A stretch of 64,000 nt of DNA from Tropicimonas sp. IMCC34043 (GTDB taxonomy: Bacteria; Pseudomonadota; Alphaproteobacteria; Rhodobacterales; Rhodobacteraceae), in contig NZ_QMEK01000009.1 in NCBI RefSeq assembly GCF_003390845.1, positions 1 through 64,000 on the forward strand, read 5' to 3'. Below the pieces are notes generated by a model. The model did not search any database and was not told the origin of the DNA. It saw only the letters and a list, made by a program, of their open reading frames with translations. Of the stretch, positions 51,513-60,789 are shown piece by piece. Position 1 is the stretch's first letter; the number at the start of each line of letters is the position of its first letter. The position numbers and the translations under genes are program-made.

Positions 51513-52694
51513 TCAGGCGGTGGTGGGTAGCGGATCGGTACCCTCGTTGAGGATGGTCAGATAGGCGCGATAGCTAAAAACACGCCCTCGCTTTCGCCCA
51601 GTAATCTCCTCAAGGATTCCGAAGCGTTCGAGGTCGGCGAGCGCTGCATTGACCGTTGGCGCCGACAGACCGGTGTGCTCGACCAGCTGGTTCGCGTTCA
51701 GGAACGGGTGCTGCTGGAACAATTCATGGATGCGCAGTGACGAACCGGCGCGGTCGCTTTCTGCTGTGATGCGCTCGCGATCCTCCTTGAACAGGTCGAC
51801 AATCCGTGTGGCGGCATCGAATGCCCGGTTCGCCGTTTCGGCCACGCCGGCAAGGAAGAAGTCGAGCCAGGCTTCCCAGTGGCCGTGCTCGCGCACCTCT
51901 TGAAGGAGCTGGTAATAGTCAGCGCGGTGCGTCTTGAGAAACAGGCTGAGATAAAGCAGCGGCTTTTGCAGCACGCCATTGACGCAGAGATACAGCGTGA
52001 CCAGCAGGCGGCCGATGCGGCCGTTGCCGTCGAGAAACGGGTGGATGGTCTCGAACTGGACGTGCAACAGCCCGGCCTTGATGAGCGCCGGAAGGCGAGA
52101 CTGATCCTCGTGCATGAAGCGTTCAAATGCGCCGAGGCATTCGTCCAGTTCGGTGACCGGTGGCGGCACATATAGCGCGTTGCCCGGACGTGTGCCGCCG
52201 ATCCAGTTCTGCGAGCGCCGAAATTCACCGGGGTCCTTGGTGCCGCCACGCCCGCTTTGCAGCAGGCGCGCATGCATCTCGCGGATCAGTCGCAGGGACA
52301 GCGGCAGTTCCTGCAGCCGTTCCAGTCCATACATCATCGCATCGACGTAATTCGAGACCTCGCGGATGTCGTCGATCGGCTGACCGGCCTGTGCTTCGGT
52401 CTCGAAGCGCAGCAGATCGGTCAGTGTCGATTGCGTCCCTTCGATCTGCGAGGAAAGCACCGCCTCCTTGCGGACATACATATAGAGAAACAGTTCCTGA
52501 CGCGGCAGCAGCATCGTGATGCCGTCCAGCCGCCCCAGGGCGCGCTCTGCAAGGCTGAGACGGTCCAGAAGTACCAGCACGTCGATCGTCGGCACCGGCG
52601 GTAGAGGCGGAGGCACGAAAGCGCGCACGGTCTCCCCCGCAACGGGTGTTTCTATGAAGCGGCCAAGGCGTTGGTTGGGGTCGGAATCGCTCAT
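51513..52694 (-). CDS. Fic-family protein with N-terminal inhibitory helix and C-terminal winged helix
   Basis: 393 residues. The Fic core motif H-P-F-L-D-G-N-G-R-I-G-R is complete, so AMP transfer to a protein target is possible. The inhibitory-helix motif S-x-x-x-E-G is present near residue 83 (S-S-Q-I-E-G-T), making it a class II, self-inhibited Fic. A C-terminal winged-helix region (about 330-385, ending with R-K-R-G-R-V-F) suggests DNA binding and autoregulation. It diverges from a CxxC protein across a palindrome-rich promoter. Confidence 0.9.
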   Translation of the reverse strand: MSDSDPNQRLGRFIETPVAGETVRAFVPPPLPPVPTIDVLVLLDRLSLAERALGRLDGITMLLPRQELFLYMYVRKEAVLSSQIEGTQSTLTDLLRFETEAQAGQPIDDIREVSNYVDAMMYGLERLQELPLSLRLIREMHARLLQSGRGGTKDPGEFRRSQNWIGGTRPGNALYVPPPVTELDECLGAFERFMHEDQSRLPALIKAGLLHVQFETIHPFLDGNGRIGRLLVTLYLCVNGVLQKPLLYLSLFLKTHRADYYQLLQEVREHGHWEAWLDFFLAGVAETANRAFDAATRIVDLFKEDRERITAESDRAGSSLRIHELFQQHPFLNANQLVEHTGLSAPTVNAALADLERFGILEEITGRKRGRVFSYRAYLTILNEGTDPLPTTA

Positions 52695-52794
52695 GCCCCA
52701 TTATGATGTCCAACGCTTATTTAAGCAATACGGGCTTCACTTAAATAGCGGACGGGCTAAGATAAGCGGGCTTAACTAGCGAATTGAGGGTCGT
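52695..52794. promoter_or_regulatory. Divergent promoter with GCTTA/TAAGC palindromes
   Basis: The gap between fic and the CxxC gene contains GCTTA-TT-TAAGC (52715-52726), CTTAAATAGC (52740-52749) and TAAGC-GG-GCTTA (52763-52774). The same 5-base arms are used in both dyads, as expected for an operator, perhaps for the winged-helix part of the Fic protein. Confidence 0.5.
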
Positions 52795-53421
52795 ATGAGC
52801 GGGTATACTCAGCGGGTTCGTGACAGCATCCTGCCGCTCTCCGTAGTCGGAATCCTCCCCGATGCTTTCGCGGAATGGTCATTTACAGAGAATACCATCG
52901 ATCACGAAGCGCCGGTCGAAACCTGTCAGCTCTGCGGACAGCAGGAGCTACGCTATCATTTCGAGATCGCCAATGCCTACACCAATGGTCGGCTGTGGGT
53001 CGGGTCGCACTGCATTCTTCAGTTCGACGTCGCCGTGCTGGAGGATGGACGCCGGCTATCCCCGACCGAAGCGAAGCGCCATCTTACCAAGCTCACGCAG
53101 AAGATGCAGATGGAGTCCTGCATCCGCGCGCTGGAGCAACTCGCACGGTCCGAAAACAATCCGATCCTCTCGGGCGCCCTCGATTACTACCGGCGAAAGA
53201 AAAAGCTGACGCCGAAATATGCCGCCGTGGTCTTTTGGAAGCTCCAGGCTTTCAACATCGATCATCACCCGTCCTTCTTCCAGGTCGAGCTACGACGGGC
53301 CCAGCATATCGCGGATCTCCGTCAGATGCCGACATCGCGCGTACCCCGGTTCTGGAGCGCATTGTCGACAGCACAACGCCGAAAAGCAGTTGAGCTCGGT
53401 CACCAGCCGCCCACAGGATGA
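52795..53421 (+). CDS. Hypothetical protein with CxxC motif, divergent from fic
   Basis: 208 residues. It has C-Q-L-C-G near residue 44, then L-R-Y-H-F-E-I-A-N and L-W-V-G-S-H-C-I-L-Q-F. The spaced Cys (CxxC and a later HCI) could bind zinc. The C-terminal half is helical and basic. I recall similar proteins in plasmid and phage contexts but cannot assign a function. Its partner across the promoter is the Fic protein. Confidence 0.7.
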   Translation: MSGYTQRVRDSILPLSVVGILPDAFAEWSFTENTIDHEAPVETCQLCGQQELRYHFEIANAYTNGRLWVGSHCILQFDVAVLEDGRRLSPTEAKRHLTKLTQKMQMESCIRALEQLARSENNPILSGALDYYRRKKKLTPKYAAVVFWKLQAFNIDHHPSFFQVELRRAQHIADLRQMPTSRVPRFWSALSTAQRRKAVELGHQPPTG

Positions 53422-53445
53422 CCACCAATATCGGCTGACTGAAAG

Positions 53446-53862
53446 TCAACGCGCCGCCAATTGGAACTTCACAGACCGATTTCTGAAGGATCGGGAGGGG
53501 AATGCCTTCCCCTGCGGCCGAGCCTGTAGTCTCGGCCGACCCCTTCGAGGCGGGGGATCCCGCGACCACGCCTCGGCGCGATGGTCCTTGCCCTGCGCGT
53601 CCCGGAACCGCACCTCGTGGGTGCCGCTGGACTGCACCTCCGCCACGACCTTGGCGATGGTCGTGCCGTCATCCTCCGCCAGGCGGTCGACGCACCTCCG
53701 GACCAGGAAGCCGGTACCGAGTTCCTCGGCCAGGAAGTAGAGCTCGTAGATGTCGCTCTCGCGGTCGCCGACATGCACGCAGCCCCCCCGCGCGCCCGCC
53801 ATCTCGGTGGACAGGCGCAGATTGTCGAGCCAGCGCGTGCTTTCCTTCAGCTCAATGGGCAC
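53446..53862 (-). pseudogene. IS4-family (Tn5-like) transposase fragment
   Basis: K-E-S-T-R-W-L-D-N-L-R, then V-H-V-G-D-R-E-S-D-I-Y-E-L and G-F-L-V-R-R-C-V-D-R-L-A match the central part of IS4/Tn5-type transposases, including the catalytic Asp of the G-D-R-E-S-D motif. Beyond about 53540 the frame no longer resembles a transposase. It abuts the IS3 end at 53887, so it was cut by that insertion. Confidence 0.8.
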
Positions 53863-53886
53863 GCGGGTCGGGTTGATCCTGCGTGA

Positions 53887-53988
53887 CCTGAGCCCCGTAA
53901 CTTCCTCCAGTTTTTGGTAGAGTCCGCTCCAACGAGGAGACGGACGATGAAGCGATCAAGGTTCAGCGAGGAGCAGATCATCGGCATC
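53887..53988 (+). mobile_element. IS3-family (IS407-like) terminal fragment
   Basis: This starts CCTGAGCCCCGTA and continues into the OrfA start M-K-R-S-R-F-S-E-E-Q-I-I-G-I, nearly identical to the right end of the complete element at 45763-46979 but on the opposite strand. It stops after about 15 codons of OrfA at the 41-bp direct repeat. Confidence 0.85.
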
Positions 53989-54019
53989 CCTCCCGATCAT
54001 GCCATGAATATGCCCGCAA
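53979..54019 (+). repeat. 41-bp direct repeat, copy 2
   Basis: One mismatch to 34853-34893, same orientation. It begins within the truncated OrfA end and runs into unrelated sequence. The two copies bracket 19.1 kb of mosaic accessory DNA. Confidence 0.75.
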
Positions 54020-54142
54020 AACCGGCGGTTTGTCGCGCCGTTTGTGCTGCGCGCTGCGCCGTCCGAGCGACGGATCGGACCCACGCAGAGCCGTCGAAGC
54101 GGCGGCCGAATCCGGGGGCTCTCGGCCATGGCGCTGAGCAGA

Positions 54143-56194
54143 TCATCGTTTCTCCTCTGTCGAAGCTTGCCGTTCGGAGTCTCCGCGAACCGTACCGATC
54201 GGCGGCGGAAGCAGGACCGTGGCTGTGATGCCCGGGAGATCGTGCAGGGCATCGAGGCGCGAGATGTTTTTGGCGAAGGTGACGGCTAGGTCTGCGCGTC
54301 CATGGCGTGAGAGGGCGTTCGGGCCGCGAAGCCGCCAGTCGACGGATCGGGCCCACGCCTGTGTCAGGCCCGCTGGCTCCAGACCTTCTGAAACGGCGAG
54401 GAGCGCCGGAGCAGGATTGTATCGGGGAGAGATTCCGTTGGAAACAATTGCGGCCTGCAAGTCCCGCCAAGCCGGGGTCCAGGGCAGGTCCCTAAAGGTT
54501 CGAAGGGAGCGCAGATCTTTCACGTAGCATTGCATCTGATTGTTATGACGGTTCCAGTCGAGCGCTTCCGGAACAAGGCGAAGAAGTCCCTCAAGAGTCG
54601 CCTGGTTCTGGCCGCTATCAACTGCCACCTCTGCGAGTGCCCGAACGGCCATGCGAGCCGCACGTTTGCTGCTGTCGGCGCCCCCGCGGAGTGACAGAAG
54701 CCACTCGAGGTCCCGGGCCACGCAATCCGTCAGGTCCCCGGCGTTCCGTCTACGATCCGGCAGGCGGCGCAAGGGCCGGAGCGGCAGAAATGGTACGAGT
54801 TTCGGGTCAGAACGCATTTCGTTCATGAGCCGGAGCGCCAATGCGATCTTAGTCCCGTCTGACCGGCTGGCTTTGTCACGTAAGGCCAGAATGCGGGCTT
54901 GGTCCAACTCCGTTGGGGCGAGCCCAGCGTTGAGGGCCGCCGACTTCAATGCATAGAGCGGGTGCAGCTGCGTGACGCGCAGGTAGAGGGGATCTTCCGG
55001 CGTGGCCGCTGCGACCGCCCGTTCCACGCGTCGGTAGGAGAGGGCAACGGGGGCAGGTTTGCACCCGAGGTCGGCGGCGGCCTTGAGGATCCGGTTCAGA
55101 CCGTCCCGGTTGCGCTTGATGGTCCGCAGGGTCAACCGCGGTGTGAGCCGCTCTGACAACAGCGCGCGCTTCTCGGTGTCGGAGATGTGGTTCATGCCCC
55201 GGATCTGCTCGATGATCTCGGCATCGGCGCTGTCTGCATCGGCGATCTCGTCGTTCTTGGTTCGCTGGTACTTCGACGGATCCATCGGTGCGGTTCGGCA
55301 ATAGCGGTTCTTTCCATGGCTCTTGCCATGTTTCTTGGGAAGCCGGGCCATCCAGACGAAGAATGCGTCCTGGTCCTTTTCGGTGATCGCCGAGACCGGG
55401 ATGTCGCCGAAGAAGGCGACCAGAAGCTGCGCGGGTGCGTCGATGTTCCCCTTCATGCTCTTTGTCGGGTAGAGTTCGAGCGTCCGCTTCCAGGCTGCAG
55501 AGATCAGCACCGGTTCGGCGACGAATTCCTCGACCGAGGCGCCCGAATGACGTTCGACGACTGTCGCAGCAACGCTGCGAACGTCTCCTCCGTCGAGCAC
55601 ATGGGCCTCGAGGTCCAGAATCTCTCGGGCCAGGTCGATCGCGCGCCGACCGATGGCCGGGGGCAAGGGGGCTTCGAGCGGTACACCGACGGCCATGGCC
55701 GCGTCCACAACTTGCTTCTCAACCTGTGAGAAATCATTCCGTCGGGCCGCGCGCCGCTGTTGGCTTGAGGCTGTTTCGAGCCCCTCGATTCGGGTGTCGA
55801 TCTCCTCGTCGGTTCGGGCGATTGCCATGTCCTGCTCGTGCAGGATCCGGGCGAGTTCTCTCCGGAGCACTTCCGCCAGGATCGTGGTTGCCTTCTCTTC
55901 CGTGAGCGTCTGGTTGTTCAGATCTTGCATCAGTTTCGCCTCTTCGCGTTGCCAGGCGGCGAGAAGCCGGGAGGCCCGGCCCATCGCCCCCGCGCGGAGA
56001 GGGGTTCGAAGCGAAAGACAAAAGAATTCTTTCGTGCAGTTTCTTGCGATGACGTTGGGTAAGCGCTTTCGGAAATAGAAGATGTCGCCCCGGCGAAGCA
56101 AGTAAGGGCCGGCTGGACGACGCCGGCCGAAAGAGCGGGCTGACTGGCGCGCCGCGGGCCGGTTCGGCAGGGCATGTGTCACAGTTTGTGTCAC
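54143..56194 (-). CDS. Large integrase-like protein with DUF6538-type N-terminus
   Basis: About 683 residues if started at the GTG at 56194 (56182 is equally possible). An open frame back to 56341 only exists because the tRNA-Gln gene is open in that frame. The early segment Y-L-L-R-R-G-D-I-F-Y-F-R-K-R-L-P is the DUF6538 signature found at the start of Rhodobacterales tyrosine recombinases. A core-binding-like region with F-F-G-D-I-P-V-S-A-I-T-E-K-D follows at about 240-300. The R, H-x-x-R and Tyr motifs of a catalytic domain are not visible in the C-terminal 250 residues, which have no family I recognise. Position next to the 3' end of tRNA-Gln supports an integration function. Confidence 0.65.
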   Translation of the reverse strand: MTQTVTHALPNRPAARQSARSFGRRRPAGPYLLRRGDIFYFRKRLPNVIARNCTKEFFCLSLRTPLRAGAMGRASRLLAAWQREEAKLMQDLNNQTLTEEKATTILAEVLRRELARILHEQDMAIARTDEEIDTRIEGLETASSQQRRAARRNDFSQVEKQVVDAAMAVGVPLEAPLPPAIGRRAIDLAREILDLEAHVLDGGDVRSVAATVVERHSGASVEEFVAEPVLISAAWKRTLELYPTKSMKGNIDAPAQLLVAFFGDIPVSAITEKDQDAFFVWMARLPKKHGKSHGKNRYCRTAPMDPSKYQRTKNDEIADADSADAEIIEQIRGMNHISDTEKRALLSERLTPRLTLRTIKRNRDGLNRILKAAADLGCKPAPVALSYRRVERAVAAATPEDPLYLRVTQLHPLYALKSAALNAGLAPTELDQARILALRDKASRSDGTKIALALRLMNEMRSDPKLVPFLPLRPLRRLPDRRRNAGDLTDCVARDLEWLLSLRGGADSSKRAARMAVRALAEVAVDSGQNQATLEGLLRLVPEALDWNRHNNQMQCYVKDLRSLRTFRDLPWTPAWRDLQAAIVSNGISPRYNPAPALLAVSEGLEPAGLTQAWARSVDWRLRGPNALSRHGRADLAVTFAKNISRLDALHDLPGITATVLLPPPIGTVRGDSERQASTEEKR

Positions 56195-56280
56195 ACTCTG
56201 GTCGGGTTGTGACAAACCCAAATCAGGCCCCGAGATGGGGCTATGATTTGGTTGTATTTTTTGGATTGTGCGCGGTTTCC

Positions 56281-56355
56281 TGGCTGGGGTGGTAGGATTC
56301 GAACCTACGGTACACGGTACCAAAAACCGCTGCCTTACCACTTGGCTACACCCCA
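56281..56355 (-). tRNA. tRNA-Gln (anticodon TTG)
   Basis: 75 bases including the encoded CCA. The acceptor stem is TGGGGTG with CACCCCA, discriminator G, then CCA. The D-arm is A-G-C-C-A-A-G-T-G-G-T-A-A-G-G-C, the anticodon arm GCGGTTTTTGGTACCGT with anticodon TTG, and the T-arm GTAGGTTCGAATCCTAC. The 3' end faces the integrase-like gene, which starts within 90 bp, so this tRNA is the likely attachment site for the accessory region on its left. Confidence 0.96.
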
Positions 56356-56417
56356 GCAGCGGAGCGGTTCATACTGGCAGGACGGGGGGGCCGCAAGTCC
56401 CTTCGGTCAAAATTCCG

Positions 56418-57272
56418 TCACGAATGTCCCTGCGCGGGCGGCAGGCGCAGAGGATGCGCCTTGGCCAGCCGGTCGAAAGCCATCAGCGTTTCAACAAGTG
56501 CGGGCATTTCCGACAGTGGGATCATGTTCGGCCCGTCCGATGGCGCGGTGTCCGGCGCTTCGTGGGTTTCGATGAAAACCGCCGCGATGCCGAGGCTGAC
56601 GGCGGCGCGTGCCAGCACCGGTGCGAATTCGCGCTGACCGCCGCTCGCCCCGCCAAGCCCGCCCGGCTGCTGCACCGCGTGGGTCGCGTCCATGACCACG
56701 GGGAACCCGGTCTGCGCCATCCTTGGCAGCCCGCGCATGTCGGTCACCAGCGTATTGTAGCCGAAGGAACTGCCGCGTTCGGTCAGCAGGATCCGGCGAT
56801 TGCCGGTGCTTTCGACCTTGGCCGCGACATGGTCCATGTCCCAGGGCGCCAGGAACTGGCCCTTCTTGATGTTGACGACCGCGCCGGTTTCGCCCGCCGC
56901 GACCAGCAGGTCGGTCTGGCGACACAGAAAGGCGGGGATCTGCAGGATGTCGACCGCCTCGGCCGCGATGGCGCATTGTTCGGGCGAATGCACGTCGGTC
57001 AGAACCGGGCAGCCGACAGCCTCGCGAACGGCGGCAAGCATCTCGAGCCCCGCCGCCACGCCGGGGCCGCGCCGTCCGGCGACCGAGGTGCGGTTCGCCT
57101 TGTCATAGGAGGCCTTGAACACATAGCCCGCGCCCGCCGCGGCGCAGGCCTCGGCCATCGCGCGTGCGATCATCAGCGCGTGATCGAGCGATTCGAGCTG
57201 GCAGGGACCGGCGATCACGGTCAGCGGACGCGCGTTGCCGATCGTCACCTTGCCCACATTGACATCCGTCAT
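56418..57272 (-). CDS. kdsA: 3-deoxy-8-phosphooctulonate synthase
   Basis: 284 residues from the ATG at 57272, which has AGGAGG just upstream; an in-frame start at 57332 is rejected. Motifs: V-I-A-G-P-C-Q-L-E-S, F-K-A-S-Y-D-K-A-N-R-T-S, V-L-T-D-V-H, and F-L-C-R-Q-T-D-L-L. The enzyme condenses arabinose 5-phosphate and PEP to KDO 8-phosphate for lipid A/core lipopolysaccharide. This is the first clearly core gene right of the integration edge. Confidence 0.96.
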   Translation of the reverse strand: MTDVNVGKVTIGNARPLTVIAGPCQLESLDHALMIARAMAEACAAAGAGYVFKASYDKANRTSVAGRRGPGVAAGLEMLAAVREAVGCPVLTDVHSPEQCAIAAEAVDILQIPAFLCRQTDLLVAAGETGAVVNIKKGQFLAPWDMDHVAAKVESTGNRRILLTERGSSFGYNTLVTDMRGLPRMAQTGFPVVMDATHAVQQPGGLGGASGGQREFAPVLARAAVSLGIAAVFIETHEAPDTAPSDGPNMIPLSEMPALVETLMAFDRLAKAHPLRLPPAQGHS

Positions 57273-57402
57273 CGCATCCTCCTGTCGCGGTCCTGCCGGC
57301 CCTCGCCGGTGCGGGCGTGACGATAGCGTCATCAGCGGCGAATGCCAGTGGACTTGCAGGCGGGGCTTTCGTTCCGGCGGGCCATCGGCCTAAAACCCTG
57401 GG

Positions 57403-57996
57403 ATGACCGACGATCTGGCGCACCGCATCGCCGCCTGCCGGCTTTGTGCCGACCGCTTTGCCGCAACCGCGACGGCCCATGCGCCGCGCCCGGTGGTCTG
57501 GTTCCGCAAGGACGTGCGGATCCTGATCGCGGGTCAGGCGCCCGGGGCGCGGGTGCATGCCGCCGGGATCCCGTTCCACGATCCCTCGGGCGACAGGTTG
57601 CGCGACTGGCTGGGGCTGTCGCCCGAAGTCTTCTATGACCGCGATCGGGTGGCGATCGTGCCGATGGCCTTCTGCTTTCCGGGATATGACGCCAAGGGCG
57701 CCGACCTGCCGCCGCCGCGGCTCTGCGCCGAGACCTGGCATGACGCGGTGATGGCAGAGCTGGGCGAGGTCCCGCTCAGGATCCTCGTTGGCGGCCACGC
57801 CCATCGCTATCACCTTGGCGCGCTGTCGGCGGGCGGTGTAACGCGGACCGTGGCGCGCTGGCGCGACCTTGCGCCCGCGGTCTTCCCCTTGCCCCATCCG
57901 TCCTGGCGCAATACGGCGTGGCTGAAACGGAATCCCTGGTTCGAGGCCGATCTGGTGCCGCGGCTCAGGCAATGTGTGGCAGAGGTGATGGCATGA
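57403..57996 (+). CDS. Uracil-DNA glycosylase-family protein
   Basis: 197 residues. The family motifs I-A-G-Q-A-P-G and P-L-P-H-P-S-W-R-N are present, and four Cys at the ends (C-R-L-C near 13, others later) are not in a clear FeS pattern. It belongs to the broad UDG-like group; a true uracil-excising activity is not proven. The stop overlaps the next gene (ATGA). Confidence 0.85.
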   Translation: MTDDLAHRIAACRLCADRFAATATAHAPRPVVWFRKDVRILIAGQAPGARVHAAGIPFHDPSGDRLRDWLGLSPEVFYDRDRVAIVPMAFCFPGYDAKGADLPPPRLCAETWHDAVMAELGEVPLRILVGGHAHRYHLGALSAGGVTRTVARWRDLAPAVFPLPHPSWRNTAWLKRNPWFEADLVPRLRQCVAEVMA

Positions 57997-58787
57997 GCGA
58001 AGACCCGACCATCCTCGATCAGGCGCGACGCGCGATGGAGGCATCCCCCGACGATGCGGGCGCGCGTCTGCGATTCTATGAACGCCTCGCCGACGGCGAG
58101 CTGTTCTTGCTGCTCGAATCCGAATCGGATGGCGACAGCATCACGCCGCAGGTGTTTCCGATGGACGCCGGCAATGTGGTGCTGGTCTTCGACCGCGAGG
58201 AGCGGTTGGCGGCCTTCCTTGGCGGGCCGGCGCATTTCGCAGCTTTGTCGGGCCGGCATGTGGTGCGGATGCTGGCGGGGCAGGGGATCGGGCTTGGCGT
58301 CAATTTCGGCGTCGAGGGCGTCGAGATCGCGATCCCAGCCGAGGCGGTCGACTGGCTGGCCGAGACGCTGGCCCATCGGCCCGAAGTGGCCGAGGAGATC
58401 CCGCGTGAGGTGTCATCCCCGGGCGAGGTGCCCGAACGGCTGCTGATCGGGCTCGATGCCAAGCTGGCAGGGGCCGCGGGTCTGGCCCGCTTCGCCTATC
58501 TCGCCGGGGTCAGCTATGACAGCGGCCGCCGTGGCCATCTGCTTGCGTTCATCGACGCCTTGCCCGGCGCCGAGGATTCCCTTGCGCTCGCGGCTGGCGA
58601 GGCGCTGACCTTCTCGGGGCTGGAAGCGGGCGAGATCGACGTCGCCTTCTTTGCCGCAAGCGATGCCATTGCCGGGCGGCTTGCCAAGGTCGGGCTGCGC
58701 TTTGATCTGCCCGACCTGCCGCGGCAGGAGATGACCGAGGTCAAGGCCCCGGGCATGGACCCGGACGAGCCGCCGATCCTGCACTGA
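57993..58787 (+). CDS. SseB-family protein
   Basis: 264 residues. An N-terminal SseB-like domain: about 10-110 with A-R-L-R-F-Y-E-R-L-A-D-G-E-L-F-L, then P-V-F..L-V-F-D-R-E-E-R-L-A-A-F. The start overlaps the glycosylase-like gene. Function in alphaproteobacteria is not defined; the name comes from an enterobacterial protein and may mislead. Confidence 0.8.
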   Translation: MSEDPTILDQARRAMEASPDDAGARLRFYERLADGELFLLLESESDGDSITPQVFPMDAGNVVLVFDREERLAAFLGGPAHFAALSGRHVVRMLAGQGIGLGVNFGVEGVEIAIPAEAVDWLAETLAHRPEVAEEIPREVSSPGEVPERLLIGLDAKLAGAAGLARFAYLAGVSYDSGRRGHLLAFIDALPGAEDSLALAAGEALTFSGLEAGEIDVAFFAASDAIAGRLAKVGLRFDLPDLPRQEMTEVKAPGMDPDEPPILH

Positions 58788-58991
58788 GCGGTTCCCTGTG
58801 ACCGGGTTGCCCCCGGAGCCGGAGATCGTTCCTGTTTCGATACCGCGGGCGGGCGTTTTCCCCGAAAGCAGGCGGTGCAAAGCCGCCCGGCGCCGCTGCC
58901 GCCGGTCTGGCGGCGAGGGCTGCGCCTTGACATCCCCGCCCCCGCGCGCTTTCTCGGCGCCGACCGTGATACCGCCGAAAGGGCCCCCGAC

Positions 58992-60767
58992 ATGCACGCC
59001 TATCGCAGCAAGACCTGCGCCGATCTGACCCGCGCCAATGTGGGCGAAACCGTTCGCCTGTCGGGTTGGGTGCACCGCGTGCGAGATCACGGCGGGATCC
59101 TGTTCCTCGACCTGCGCGACCACTACGGTGTGACCCAGGTGCTAGCCGATCCCGACAGCCCGGTCTTCGCCGAGATCGAAAAGGTGCGCTCGGAATGGTG
59201 CATCCGGATCGACGGCGAAGTGAAGGCGCGCGATGCCGCCCTGATCAACCCCAAGATCCCGACCGGCGAGGTCGAGGTCTTCGTGCGCGATATCGAGGTG
59301 CTGGGCGCGGCCGAGGAACTGCCGCTGATGGTGTTCGGCGATCAGGAATACCCCGAGGAAACCCGCCTGCGCTATCGTTTCCTCGATCTGCGCCGCGAGG
59401 CGATGCAGGAGAACATGAAGCTGCGCTCGGACGTCGTCGCCTCTATGCGCCGCCGGATGTGGGATCAGGGGTTCCGCGAATACCAGACGCCGATCATCAC
59501 CGCGTCGAGCCCCGAGGGCGCGCGCGACTTTCTGGTGCCGTCGCGGCTGCATCCGGGCAAGTTCTATGCCCTGCCGCAGGCGCCCCAGCAGTTCAAGCAG
59601 CTGATGATGGTGGCGGGCTTCGACCGCTATTTCCAGATCGCGCCGTGTTTCCGCGACGAGGACCCGCGCGCCGACCGCTCGCCCACCGATTTCTACCAGC
59701 TCGACATGGAGATGTCCTTTGTCACCCAGCAGGACGTGTTCGACACGATCCAGCCGGTGCTGTCGGGCGTTTTCGAGGAATTCGGCAAGGGCGCGAAGGT
59801 CGATACCGACTGGCCGCAGATTTCCTATCGCGATGCGGCGCTCTGGTACGGCACCGACAAGCCGGACCTCAGGAACCCGATCAAGATGCAGGACGTGTCC
59901 GAGCATTTCCGTGGCTCGGGTTTCGCGATCTTCGCCAAGCTGCTGGAGCAGGAGGGCACCGAGATCCGCGCCCTTCCCGCCCCCAAGGGCGGCAGCCGCA
60001 AGTTCTGCGACCGGATGAACAAGTTCGCCCAGGAACAGGGCCTGCCGGGGATGGGGTATATCTTCTGGCGGGAAACGAATGGCGAGATGGAGGCCGCAGG
60101 CCCCCTCGCCAAGAACATCGGCCCGGAACGCACCGAAGCCATCCGCCAGCAGCTTGGCCTCGAGGTCGGCGACGCGGCCTTCTTCCTTGGCGGCAAGCCC
60201 GCGGCATTCGAGACCGTCGCCGGCAAGGCGCGCACGGTGATCGGCGATGAACTGGGCCTGACCGACAAGGATCGCTTTGCCTTTTGCTGGATCGTCGATT
60301 TCCCGATCTACGAGAAAGACGCCGAGACCGGGAAGATCGACTTCGAGCACAACCCGTTCTCGATGCCCCAGGGCGGCATGGAGGCGCTGGAGGGCGATCC
60401 GCTGAAAGTGCTGGGCTTCCAGTACGACTGCGCCTGCAACGGCTACGAGATCCTGTCGGGTGCGATCCGCAACCACCGCCCCGAGATCATGTTCAAGGCT
60501 TTCGAGATCGCGGGTTACCCGAAGGAAGAGGTGACCAAGCGTTTCGGCGGCATGGTCAACGCCTTCCGCTTTGGCGCCCCGCCCCACGGCGGCTGTGCGG
60601 CCGGGATCGACCGGATCGTCATGCTGCTGGCCGACGAGGCCAACATCCGCGAGGTCATCCTGTTCCCGATGAACCAGCGGGCCGAGGATCTGATGATGGG
60701 CGCGCCGTCCGAGCCCACCAACGAACAGCTTCGCGACCTGTCGCTGCGGGTTGTCCTGCCCGACTAG
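58992..60767 (+). CDS. aspS: Aspartate-tRNA ligase
   Basis: 591 residues. An OB-fold anticodon domain opens [12 protein letters not shown] and [15 protein letters not shown]; class II motifs 2 and 3 are [10 protein letters not shown] and G-I-D-R-I-V-M-L. The GAD insert and the S-P-Q-Q-F-K-Q-like motif (here A-P-Q-Q-F-K-Q) are bacterial. It charges tRNA-Asp (and possibly tRNA-Asn if the organism uses the GatCAB route). The ATG at 58992 fits the family start. Confidence 0.97.
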   Translation: MHAYRSKTCADLTRANVGETVRLSGWVHRVRDHGGILFLDLRDHYGVTQVLADPDSPVFAEIEKVRSEWCIRIDGEVKARDAALINPKIPTGEVEVFVRDIEVLGAAEELPLMVFGDQEYPEETRLRYRFLDLRREAMQENMKLRSDVVASMRRRMWDQGFREYQTPIITASSPEGARDFLVPSRLHPGKFYALPQAPQQFKQLMMVAGFDRYFQIAPCFRDEDPRADRSPTDFYQLDMEMSFVTQQDVFDTIQPVLSGVFEEFGKGAKVDTDWPQISYRDAALWYGTDKPDLRNPIKMQDVSEHFRGSGFAIFAKLLEQEGTEIRALPAPKGGSRKFCDRMNKFAQEQGLPGMGYIFWRETNGEMEAAGPLAKNIGPERTEAIRQQLGLEVGDAAFFLGGKPAAFETVAGKARTVIGDELGLTDKDRFAFCWIVDFPIYEKDAETGKIDFEHNPFSMPQGGMEALEGDPLKVLGFQYDCACNGYEILSGAIRNHRPEIMFKAFEIAGYPKEEVTKRFGGMVNAFRFGAPPHGGCAAGIDRIVMLLADEANIREVILFPMNQRAEDLMMGAPSEPTNEQLRDLSLRVVLPD

Positions 60768-60789
60768 GCGCGACAGCCCTGGGCGAGCC

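Noticed and set aside
59142-60587. Long minus-strand open frame of over 480 codons
   Set aside because: It is antisense to aspS, with no domain and no start signals.
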